Positions 1 to 12,000 of a stretch of 64,000 nt of DNA are shown here, piece by piece. Positions within the stretch are counted from its first letter, which is position 1. Every line of letters starts with the position of its first letter. The position numbers and the translations under genes were made by a program. The DNA is from CBDCWT01 sp965223305. Lineage in GTDB: Bacteria; Planctomycetota; Planctomycetia; Pirellulales; Pirellulaceae. The stretch covers positions 62,001-126,000 of the forward strand of contig CBDCWT010000031.1 in assembly GCA_965223305.1 (NCBI GenBank), in the 5' to 3' direction. Under the pieces are notes generated by a model, which saw only the letters and a program-made list of their open reading frames with translations, was not told the origin of the DNA and did no database searches.

Positions 1-3000
1 GTCTGGCCGGCCGGCCTGTCCGCCTCCCCAGTCGATGAGAATCGAGTGTGTGTCTCGCAAGCCCGGGTCGAAGAAGGTACCGGAAACCGTCACGGGATCA
101 CCCTCACCAATCGTCGCTGCGTTGACCTGCAGCGCTCCCATGGCAGGAGCCACGTTGGTGACCGCCACCGACGTTGCCATGGAGTCGGTCGCTAAGAGGT
201 TGTCGGTGACCGTCACCAGAATCGTGTACTGGTCGACGCTCGTCGTGGTAGGGTCGTCATCCAGATAGGTGTGCGTCGCACTAAATCGCCACTCACCGCT
301 CCCCAGATTGGTGAGTGTCGCACCGACTGGATTTGGGCCCAACGTGGTGATTGTGGTCGTGCCCTCGCCAGGTTGGCCGGGCAGATCGCCTCCCCAGTCA
401 ACGAGAATGGTGTGGCTATCGAGTACTCCAGAGTCGACGAAGGAACCGGTCAGTGTTACTTCACCTGCCTCGTCAACCGAGTCGACGTTAAGGACCAGAT
501 CAGCCAACACGGGCGGTGCATTTTCTACGCCCACGATCGTAGCCACCGATGCCGTCCCCAGGTCATCGTCGGTCACTGTTGCGGTGATCGTGTAACTTCC
601 ACCTGCTACGGCGTAGACGTGTGTGAGCGTGAATTGCCAGGATCCGTTTCCAAGGTTCACTAGTTGCGAGCCAGGGGGATTGGGCCCCTCAGTGGTGATC
701 GTCGTGACGCCCTCGACTGGTTGGCCCCCGCTTCCACCGCCCCAATCAACCGTCAGCGTCAGGGCGTCTTGCAATCCCGGGTCGTTGAAAGTGCCAACGA
801 CACTGAGCTCGCCGTCAGCAGGGATCGCAATCGTGCTGGGTTCGAGACTTCCTAACGAGGGTGCCGTGTTGGTCACCGCAAGACTTCGTGTATTTGAATC
901 GCCGCTGCCGTCATCGTCGGTGACCGATACGCTGATCGTATAGTCGTCCGCTGGTGTTCCGGTGGGGTTGTCATCCACGTAACGGTGCGTTGCGCTGAAG
1001 CTCCACGTTCCATCACCCAGATCGGTGAAGGTGGTGTCCACTGGGTTGGGCCCAGCGGTCGTTAGTGTTGTGGTTCCCTCCGCCGGCTGATCTGCGGCTC
1101 CACCACCCCAATCGATCACGACCGTGTGGGTGTCAAGAGGCCCTGGGTCGCTGAATTGTCCGGTGAGCGTCACCAACCCACCTTCATCGATTGTGGCCGC
1201 ATCCAAGACCAGCGGACCCAACTGCGGCGCTGCGTTGTCAACACTCACGAGGGTGGAATCCGAATCGCTGCCACTATCATCATCGGTGACCGACACATTG
1301 ATCGTGTAGTCGTCCGCAGGCGTTCCAGTGGGGTTGTCATCCGCGTAGCGATGCGTCGCGCTGAAGCTCCACGTTCCATCACCCAGATCGGTGAAAGTGG
1401 TGTCGACAGGGTTGGGCCCAGCGGTCGTTAGTGTCGTGATTCCCTCCGCCAGCTGATCTGCGGCTCCACCACCCCAATCGATCACGACCATGTGGGTGTC
1501 AAGAGGCCCTGGGTCGCTGAATTGTCCGGTGAGCGTCACCAACCCACCTTCATCGATTGTGGCCGCATCCAAGACCAGCGGACCCAACTGCGGCGCTGCG
1601 TTGTCAACACTCACGAGGGCGGAATCCGAATCACTGCCGCTATCGTCGTCGGTGACCGACACATTGATCGTGTAGTCGTCCGCAGGCGTTCCCGTGGGGT
1701 TGTCATCCGCGTAGCGATGCGTTGCGCTGAAGCTCCATGTCCCATCGCCAAGATCGGTGAAAGTGGTGTCGACTGGGTTGGGCCCAGCGGTCGTTAGTGT
1801 TGTGACTCCCTCCGCCGGCTGATCTGCGGCTCCACCACCCCAATCGATCACGACCGTGTGGGCGTCAAGGAGCCCTGCGTCGCTGAATTGTCCGGTGAGC
1901 GTCACCAACCCACCTTCATCGATCGTGGCCGCATCCAAGACCAGCGGACCCAACTGCGGCGCCGCGTTGTCAACACTCACGAGGGTGGAATCCGAATCGC
2001 TTCCACTATCGTCGTCGGTGACCGACACATTGATCGTGTAGTTGTCCGCTGGTGTTCCTGTGGGGTTGTCATCCACATAACGGTGTGTCGCGCTGAAACT
2101 CCATGTACCATCACCCAGGTCGGTGAAGGTGGTGTCCACTGGGTTGGGCCCAGCGGTTGTCAGTGTTGTGGTTCCCTCCGCCGGCTGATCTGCGGCTCCA
2201 CCACCCCAATCGATCACGACCGTGTGGGTGTCAAGAAGCCCTGGGTCGCTGAATTGTCCGGTGAGCGTCACCAACCCACCTTCATCGATCGTGGCCGCAT
2301 CCAAGACCAGCGGATCCAACTGCGGCGCCGCGTTGTCAACAGTCACCAGCGTGGAATCCGAATCGCTGCCGCTATCGTCGTCGGTGACCGACACATTGAT
2401 CGTGTAGTCGTCCGCGGGCGTTCCTGTGGGGTTGTCATCCGCGTAGCGATGTGTCGCGCTGAAGCTCCAGGTACCATCACCCAGGTCGGTGAAGGTGGTG
2501 TCGACTGGGTTGGGCCCAGCGGTTGTCAGTGTTGTGGTTCCCTCCGCCGGCTGATCGGCGGCTCCACCACCCCAATCGATCACCACTGTATGTGTATCAA
2601 GTAGACCCGCGTCGACAAACTGCCCGGTGAGTGTCACCAACCCCCCTTCATCGACTGTGGCCGCATCCAAGACCAGCGGACCCAACTGCGGCGCCGCGTT
2701 GTCGACCGCCACGAGCGTGGCTTCCGAATCACTGCCCCCGTCATCATCGGTGACCGACACATTGATCGTATAGTCGTCCGCAGGCGTTCCAGTGGGGTTG
2801 TCATCAGCGTAGCGATGCGTTGCGCTGAAGCTCCAGGTACCATCGCCCAGGTTGGTGAAGGTGGTATCCGCTGGGTTGGGCCCAGCGGTTGTCAGTGTCG
2901 TGGTTCCCTCGGCCGGCTGATCGGCACTGCCACCACCCCAATCGATCACAACCGTATGGGTGTCAAGGAGACCCGAGTCGGTGAATTGTCCGGTAAGTGT

Positions 3001-6000
3001 CACCAACCCACCTTCATCGACCGTAGTCATGTCCAGGATCAATGGGCCTAGCTGCGGCGCCGTGTTACTGACTGCAACTGTGGCTGTCGTCAAATCAACT
3101 CCGCCGTCATCGTCCGTCACACGTGCGGTGATTGTGAAGCTGGTGGCGCTCGTCGCCGCGATTGGGTAGGTATGGGTGGCAGTAAAGAGCCAGCTGCCTC
3201 CGCCTTGATCCGCGTAGCTCGTCTCGTCCGGATTAGGCCCGAGCGTCGTGAGTGTCGTCGATCCTTCTGCCGGCTGACCGTCTACACCACCGCCCCAGTC
3301 GATCACGACCGTGTGAGTATCTGCTAGACCAGCATCATTGAAGGTACCGGTGACAGTCACCTTCCCATCATCGCTCAGCGATGTCGTGCTCAACACCAAT
3401 GGATCCAGTACCGGAACGACGTTCTGCGTGCTGATCGTCGCCGATTCCGAATCGCTGCCACTATCATCATCGGTGACCGATACATTGATCGTGTAGTCGT
3501 CCGCAGGCGTTCCCGTGGGGTTGTCATCAGCGTAGCGATGCGTTGCGCTGAAGCTCCATACACCATCACCCAGATCGGTGAAGGTGGTGTCCAGCGGGTT
3601 GGGCCCGGCGGTTGTCAGTGTCGTGGTTCCTTCCGCTGGCTGATCGGCACTGCCACCACCCCAATCGATCACGACCGTATGGGTGTCAAGTAGACCCGCG
3701 TCGACGAACTGGCCGGTGAGTGTCACTAACCCACTTTCATCGATTGTGGCCGCATCCAAGACCAGCGGACCCAACTGCGGCGCTGCGTTGTCAGCACTCA
3801 CGAGGGTGGAATCCGAATCGCTGCCTCCGTCGTCGTCGGTGACCGACACACTGATCGTATAGTCGTCCGCAGGCGTTCCCGTGGGGTTGTCGTCCGCGTA
3901 GCGATGCGTTGCGCTGAAGCTCCATGTCCCATCGCCAAGATCGGTGAAAGTGGTGTCCGTTGGGTTGGGCCCAGCGGTTGTCAGTGTCGTGGTTCCCTCC
4001 GCCGGCTGATCGGCGGCTCCACCACCCCAATCGATCACAACCGTGTGCGTGTCAAGGAGCCCTGGGTCGGTGAACTGGCCGGTGAGCGTCACCGACCCAC
4101 CTTCGTCGATTGTGCCAGCATCCAAGACTAACGGACCCAGCTGCGGCGCCGCGTTGTCGACAGTTACGAGTGTGGAATCCGAATTGCTGCCACTGTCATC
4201 ATCGGTGACCGACACATTGATCGTGTAGTCGTCCGCAGGCGTTCCAGTGGGGTTGTCATCCGCATAGCGATGCGTTGCGCTGAAGCTCCACGTTCCATCA
4301 CCCAGATCGGTGAAGGTGGCGTCCAGCGGATTGGGCCCAGCGGTCGTCAGTGTCGTGGTTCCCTCGGCCGGCTGATCGGCACTGCCACCACCCCAATCGA
4401 TCACGACCGTGTGCGTGTCAAGGAGCCCTGCGTCGCTGAATTGTCCGGTGAGCGTCACCAACCCACCTTCATCGATCGTGGCCGCATCCAAGACCAGCGG
4501 ACCCAACTGCGGCGCTGCGTTGTCAACACTCACGAGGGTGGAATCCGAATCGCTGCCACCGTCATCGTCTGCGACCGATACATTGATCGTGTAGTCGTCC
4601 GCAGGTGTTCCGGTGGGATTGTCATCCGCGTAGCGGTGCGTCGCGCTGAAGCTCCATGTTCCATCACCCAGGTCGGTGAACGTGGTGTCCACTGGGTTGG
4701 GCCCAGCGGTTGTCAGTGTTGTGGTTCCCTCCGCCGGCTGATCGGCGGCTCCACCACCCCAATCGATCACGACCGTGTGGGTGTCAAGTAGACCCGAGTC
4801 GACGAACTGGCCGGTGAGTGTCACCAACCCCCCTTCATCGACCGTGGCCGCATCCAAGACCAGCGGACCCAACTGCGGCGCCGCGTTGTCAACACTCACG
4901 AGCGTGGAATCCGAATCGCTGCCTCCGTCATCGTCGGTGACCGTCACATTGATCGTGTAGTCGTCCGCAGGCGTTCCCGTGGGGTTGTCATCAGCGTAGC
5001 GATGCGTTGCGCTGAAGCTCCAGGTTCCATCACCGAGAGCGGTGAAGGTGGTATCCGCTGGGTTGGGCCCAGCGGTCGTCAGTGTCGTTGTACCTTCCGC
5101 CGGCTGATTGGCACTGCCACCTCCCCAATCGATCACGACCGTGTGGGTGTCAAGGAGACCGGAGTCGGTGAATTGTCCGGTAAGTGTCACCAACCCACCT
5201 TCATCGATCGTCGTCATGTCCAGGATCAATGGGCCTAGCTGCGGCGCCGTGTTACTGACCGCAACTGTGGCTGTCGTCAAATCAACTCCGCCGTCATCGT
5301 CCGTCACACGCGCGGTGATTGTGAAGCTGGTGGCGCTCGTCGCCGCGATTGGGTAGGTATGGGTGGCAGTAAAGAGCCAGCTGCCTCCGCCTTGATCCGC
5401 GTAGCTCGTCTCGTCCGGATTAGGCCCGAGCGTCGTGAGTGTCGTCGATCCTTCTGCCGGCTGACCGTCTACACCACCGCCCCAGTCGATCACGACCGTG
5501 TGAGTATCTGCTAGACCAGCATCATTGAAGGTACCGGTGACAGTCACCTTCCCATCATCGCTCAGCGATGTCGTGCTCAACACCAACGGTTCCAGTACCG
5601 GAACGACGTTCTGCGTGCTGATCGTCGCCGATTCCGAATCGCTGCCACTATCATCATCGGTGACCGACACATTGATCGTGTAGTCGTCTGCAGGTGTTCC
5701 GGTGGGGTTGTCATCCACATAACGATGCGTCGCGCTGAAGCTCCATATACCATCACCCAGATCGGTGAAGGTGGTGTCTACTGGGTTGGGCTCAGCGGTC
5801 GTCAGTGTTGTGGTTCCCTCCGCCGGCTGATCGGCGGCTCCACCTCCCCAATCGATCACCACTGTATGTGTATCAAGTAGACCCGCGTCGACGAACTGGC
5901 CGGTGAGTGTCACTAACCCACCTTCATCGACCGTGGCCGCATCCAAGACCAACGGACCCAGCTGCGGAGCCGCGTTGTCGACAGTCACAAGCGTGGAATC

Positions 6001-9000
6001 CGAATCGCTGCCGCTATCGTCGTCGGTGACCGACACACTGATCGTATAGTCGTCCGCAGGCGTTCCAGTGGGGTTGTCATCCGCATAGCGATGCGTCGCG
6101 CTGAAGCTCCATGTTCCATCACCCAGGTCGGTGAACGTGGTGTCCAGCGGATTGGGCCCGGCGGTCGTCAGTGTCGTGGTTCCCTCCGCCGGCTGATCTG
6201 CGGCTCCACCACCCCAATCGATCACGACCGTGTGGGTGTCAAGAAGCCCTGGGTCGCTGAACTGGCCGGTGAGTGTCACTAACCCACCTTCATCGACTGC
6301 GGCCGCATCCAAGACCAGCGGATCCAACTGCGGCGCCGCGTTGTCAACAGTCACGAGTGTGGAATCCGAATCGCTGCCACTGTCATCATCGGTGACCGAC
6401 ACATTGATCGTGTAGTCGTCCGCAGGCGTTCCAGTGGGGTTGTCGTCCACGTAGCGATGCGTTGCGCTGAAGCTCCAGGTTCCATCACCCAGAGCGGTGA
6501 AAGTGGTGTCCGCTGGGTTGGGCCCAGCGGTTGTCAGTGTCGTGGTTCCCTCCGTCGGCTGATCGGCAGCTCCACCTCCCCAATCGATCACCACTGTGTG
6601 GGTGTCAAGGAGCCCTGGGTCACTGAACTGGCCGGTGAGCGTCACCAACCCCCCTTCATCGACCGTGGCCGTATCCAAGACCAATGGACCCAGCTGCGGC
6701 GCCGCGTTGTCGACAGTCACGAGTGTGACTTCCGAATCGCTGCCACCGTCATCGTCGGTGACCGAGACATTGATCGTGTAGTCGTCCGCAGGCGTGCCGG
6801 TGGGGTTGTCGTCCAGGTAGTGACGTGTCGCACTGAAACGCCACGTCCCGCCACCACGGTCGATCAACGTTGTGCCCGGCGGGTTAGGGCCCGCCGTCGT
6901 TAGGGTCGTTGTTCCTTCCGACGGCTGGTCCGCGCTACCACCTCCCCAATCAATCACGACCGTGTGAGTATCTAGCTGGCCGTCATCGGTGAACTGGCCG
7001 GTCAGAGTCAGCAGCCCGCCTTCGTCAATCGTGGCCGCATCCAAGAACAGTGGATCCAAACGAGCAGAGGCGTTCTCAACAGTGACTGTCGTTGATGCGG
7101 CGTCGCTATCCCCGTCGGCGTCCCTGACCGTCACATCGATCGAGTATTCGTCCGCAGACGTGCCCGTCGAGTTATCGTCCAGATACTCGTGGGTCGCACT
7201 GAAGCTCCACGTGCCATCGCCCAAATCGGCCAAACTCGTACCGGCTGGGTTGGGGCCGGCCGTAGTCAACGTTACAGTTCCTTCTGCCGGCTGCGGACCG
7301 GTGCCACCTCCCCAGTCGACGACAACCGTGTGAGTCCCTGCACTCCCGACTGCGAAGATCCCACTTAGCGTGACGCTCTGGCCCTCCATGACGGTCGAAG
7401 AGTCGACAACCAGCGGATTCAATCGAGGGCCAGTATCGCTTACCGCTATCGTGGCACTTCTAGAATCGGCTCCGCCGTCGTCGTCGGTGATGTCGACCGC
7501 AATCGTGTAGCTATTGGGAACGGGCGTTGACGTCAAATACTGGTGAACGGCGGTGAAGGTCCACGTTCCGTTCCCGAGATCCGTCAAGGTTGTGCCGGCA
7601 GGATGTGGTCCAGCGGAAGGGATGATCGTAGTGCCCTCGGACGGGATCCCCCCAGTACCTCCCCCCCAGCCGATCACAATCGTATGCGTATCTGCGCCGG
7701 GGTCAGCGAACGTCCCAGTAACGACGACGTTGCCGTCCGCTGGGACAACCTGACTGCTCAACGACAGGTCCCCGATCGTGGGAGCCGCATTCCGGATAGC
7801 GATGGTCTCGACCAGCGCGTCTGTGCCGAGATCATCGTCTGTGACCGATACACTGATCGAATATTCGTCGACCGCGGTCGCTGGTGGATTGTCGTCCTGG
7901 TATTGATGTGTGGCCGTAAAGCTCCAGTTTCCATCGCCCAAGTCGGTGAGCGTTGCGCTCGGTGGATTGGGACCAGCTGTTGTGAGTACGGTGTCTCCTT
8001 CGTCCGCTTGCCCTGGCGCGCCTCCCCAATCGATCCGAACTGTATGCGTATCGAGCAATCCGGGATCGCTAAACGTGCCGCTGACCGTGACCGAATCTCC
8101 CTCGACCACCGTCGACGAACTCAACGAAACCGCCCCCAACGACGGGGCCACGTTGTTCACCGTCACCTCGAACCCGCTGAGGGCGCTTTCCAGGCCGGGG
8201 CCGCGCCCGATGGAAACGACGTTCTCGCCGCGGACCTCGAACACCGTATAGCTAGGGTCAAAACTCGTAAACTGGTTCTGCGCAGTGTGCCCGTTGATCA
8301 TCGCTTCCGTGATCCCGATGATTTGCCCCGGGGGAGTCGCAGTGAAACCGGTGTCGCCTTCGATCGTGGCCCCTGTAACTGCGGCGTTCGCCGGCAGGAA
8401 GTTGTAGAACGTGGGAAGCGCACCGCTTGATTCGACGACCACATCTCCCCCATCGTTGATAAACGCGGCGATGTTGTTTTTGAAGGCGTTGAGCGCGGAG
8501 ACGCCTAGGCCTCCGCCAATGTCAAAGACCGAAGAGACGTACAGCACATCGATGCCACTCAAGAACGAGGTGATCCCACCGCCGGTGGCTAAGTTCAGTG
8601 GGCTGTCTTCGCTGACAGCACCGAACGCGCCTTCGCCAGGTTCTCCCCGGTCAATCTCGCGGAGATAGCCGATGTCGTAGTCCGCGCGAGGGATTTCGTC
8701 CGACGTGCCGGCTCCACGGAGAAAATCGAGAATAACCGTGTCATAGCCCGCTTGATGCTCATGAAGTAGGATCGAATGGCCGGTTAAGAAGAGATTGCCG
8801 GCTACTGTCGGAGCTGCGACGCCCGCAGTCCCCCCGTCATCATCTGAGACACCAGTGAGGATTACCTGCAGTACGTCTGTCGGTGTGCCGCTTGGGTCGT
8901 CGTCGCGGTATTGATGCTCGACCGAGAATGCGCCGGAACTTGGCTCCCAGGTTAACAGATCGCCGGCAACATCGGCACGGTCCAGCGCGGCCGTTCCCAA

Positions 9001-12000
9001 TGTGAAGGAATTCGAAGTGCCGTCGCCCCAGTGCACGCCCATCGTAAACGAATCCATCACTCCAGGATCGACAATCGTACCGCTGAGCGTCGCCACCTGC
9101 TGCTCGTTGACCGTAGGCGTCACTACCACCCCCTCGATAGCAGGAGCGACGTTGACAACCGTCACCGTGGCGCTGTCCGAATCGGTTCCCAGATCGTCGT
9201 CCGTCACAGTCACGGCAATGGTGTACTCATCTGACTGCGTGCCCGAGGAGTTGTCGTCTACGTATTCGTGGGAGGCTGCAAAGCTCCAGCTGCCTCCACC
9301 CACGTCGGTCAACGTTGCTCCTATCGGATTAGGACCAACAGTTGTGATCGTTGTGGTGCCTTCGGCAGGTTGGCCGGGCGCGCCTCCACCCCAGTCGATG
9401 ATCACCGTGTGAACGTCGGAAGGCCCCGCGTCGAAGAACAGCCCGCTGATAGTGACCGTACCGCCTTCCTCAACGATGTCAGTGTCCAGCACTAGCGGAG
9501 CCATTGCGGGCGCGACGTTCGTTACCGAGAGCGTGGCCTGCGCTGAGTCTGCGCCGAGCTCCTGATCTGTCACCCTCACATCGATCGTGTGATCATCGGT
9601 ACTCGTCGCGGAAGGATTGTCGTCGAGATACGTGTGCGATGCGCTGAAGGTCCAGCTGCCGCCCCCCTGGTTCACCAGCTCGGTCCCCGGCGGGTTAGGA
9701 CCAGTCGTCGTCATCGTCGTGGCAGTTTCGTTGGCACCCCAGGTAATCGTAATCGCATGCGTATCCGCTAGATCCGAGTCGAGGAACACGCCGGACACAG
9801 TAACGGCCCCGTTCTCGTCGATCACCGAGTCGCTCAAGATCAGCGGACCGAGCGCGGGCGGGAAGTTCGCGGCGGGTTCGACAACCGTGATCGTAAACTC
9901 TTCGATGCTGTTTAAGATCGGATTGCCATTGTCCTCCGCGCGCAGTCGAACCGTGTGCATTCCTATGTCGGCCGCAGTGGGTGTCCAAGAGAAGACGCCG
10001 CTGACTGGCGGATTGCCGGCCGCAGAAACAAAGTTCGACCCGATGGGCCTGAGGACGTCCGTCAATGTTATGGTCTGGCCGGCGCCAGTATCGTTGACCA
10101 CGACATTGACAACCACCTCCTCGTCAATCGGCACCGTGATGTTGGAGAGCGGTGTGAATTGTGGAGCTTGGTTACCGGAGCCGATCGTAATTGCGATGGT
10201 CTCTTGATCGGACAAGCTGGGGACACCGTCGTCGATGACCTGAAAAGTCAGCCCCACGAAAGTATTGTTGTACTGCGAAGGTGGTGGCGTCCAACTAAAG
10301 ACTCGCGTGACTGGATCGAAGTTTGCACCTGGAGGAACAAAGAAGGCGTCGAAAGTCAGGTTGTCGCCGTCCGCGTCGGAACCATTGACAACGAGCGTCA
10401 CGGTGCCTCCATTGGCGACCGTTTGGTTCCCAATCGCCTCCAATACAGGGGGGCGGTTGACACCAACCACTTCGATCTCGACCAGCTCATTATCGATGAT
10501 CGGCACTGACTCGCCGCTCTCGAACGTCTCGAAGTTGACGAAGTACTTGCCTTCTTGGCCGGGTTGCGGGGTCCACGAAAAATTGCTGGATGCCGAGCCG
10601 CGCGCCGTCGCCTCAACCATCGAAGCACCGGGAGGGAGCAGCTGCGAGCGAACCGTCACGTCCTCGCCATTCGGGTCGTCTCCGATGATTTCCAGGGAGA
10701 GCGGGGTGCCAACAGGTACCCGCTGCGGACCGAGCGGCGTTAGTAAAGGCGCGTGTGGATTGGGATCGTCCGGATTTAAGGGGTCCTCGACAACGACCAT
10801 GACGTCTCGCTCCGAGTAGGCACCCTGGCCGTCCGTAACACGAACTTTGTAAACCCAACGGCCCTGAGCCAGGCTGGCGGTGTTCGCCGCCGAGATGTTC
10901 ACGCCGCCTAGCGAGTCGAGATTAATTCCAGTGATCGAGTTGGCGGGACCGTAGTGCGGGTCGTCCAGCCCCACAACGAACTCGTAGTTGACCGGCGTGC
11001 CATCCGGATCGGTGCTGTTGAGGTATTGAGTGTACGGGTGACCTTGGGCAACGATGTCGATTGTGGCGGGCAGCAAGGTCGGGCTAGCCGATGCGTTGAC
11101 GCCATCCCATACAATCGCGGTCTCTAGCTCCCAATAGACCGACGCACCTCCAGGATTTCGGATGCCGGCCACGCGCGCGCCGTTCTGCCAGATTGCGTAG
11201 TAGGTTCCTGGCGCGAGACCCGCCGCGGCCAGGTCAAATGAGAACGTCGAGCGCGCGACGTTGAAAATGGCGCCGCCGAGTTCTGCGCCGGATCCGAACT
11301 GGTCGTCGTGACTCTGCAGCAAGAAGTTGCCGATATTGGCACCGCCCAAACTAGGCCCCTCGTTTAACACGAAGAACGGCGTTTCGAATGCGTGCTGACG
11401 CCACAGGCTGAACACTTCCAGCTCGACAACTCCTGCTGCACTGACCGTGTGTGTGACCGACCCACCACGAAAGTGGCTGAGGACGAGTTGAGGATCGATG
11501 GTACTCAGTATTGCCGGCGCCTCGATCACCCCGGTGGCGTATTCCAGGTTCCAGTCGCCGCCGAGGTTGCGGGGACCAGAGAGGTCGGTCGAGGCGGCAA
11601 CGTCGGCGCCCGTCGCCTCTGCGAGTTGGTCCACAAAGCTCTTTCCTTCACCACCGGCAACATCACATCCCCACAGCAAGATGTCGCCCTCGACAGACAA
11701 CGCGGATCCGATCGTCGCCAGTTGCGTCGCGTAGGTCGAGATGTTGGCAGCATTGAGTTCCCGGGTGCCGCCCAGAGAAAGCGCGCCGACGTGCCCGTGA
11801 GATATGAGGTGAACCGCCGCGATTGAGTCGCGACCAGCCAGATAGGCAGCGATTTGATCGATGCCGTCCCGTTCACCGTCCAGCTGGACGACTTCGTCGA
11901 CAGCGGCTGACAGCTCTGCGGAAAGGCCGTCCCACAGCGAGGGGTCGACGAACGCGATCTGACTGCCCGCCAAGACCAGCCTTCGTTCTAGAGATTCAAA

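Noticed and set aside
1124..6781. Plus-strand frames of about 61 codons repeated every 366 nt
   Set aside because: They are antisense shadows of the repeat units of the minus-strand giant gene and simply repeat with its period.
740..6970. CRISPR array
   Set aside because: The repeats are 366 bp, contiguous, in frame and protein-coding; there are no short repeats with unique spacers.
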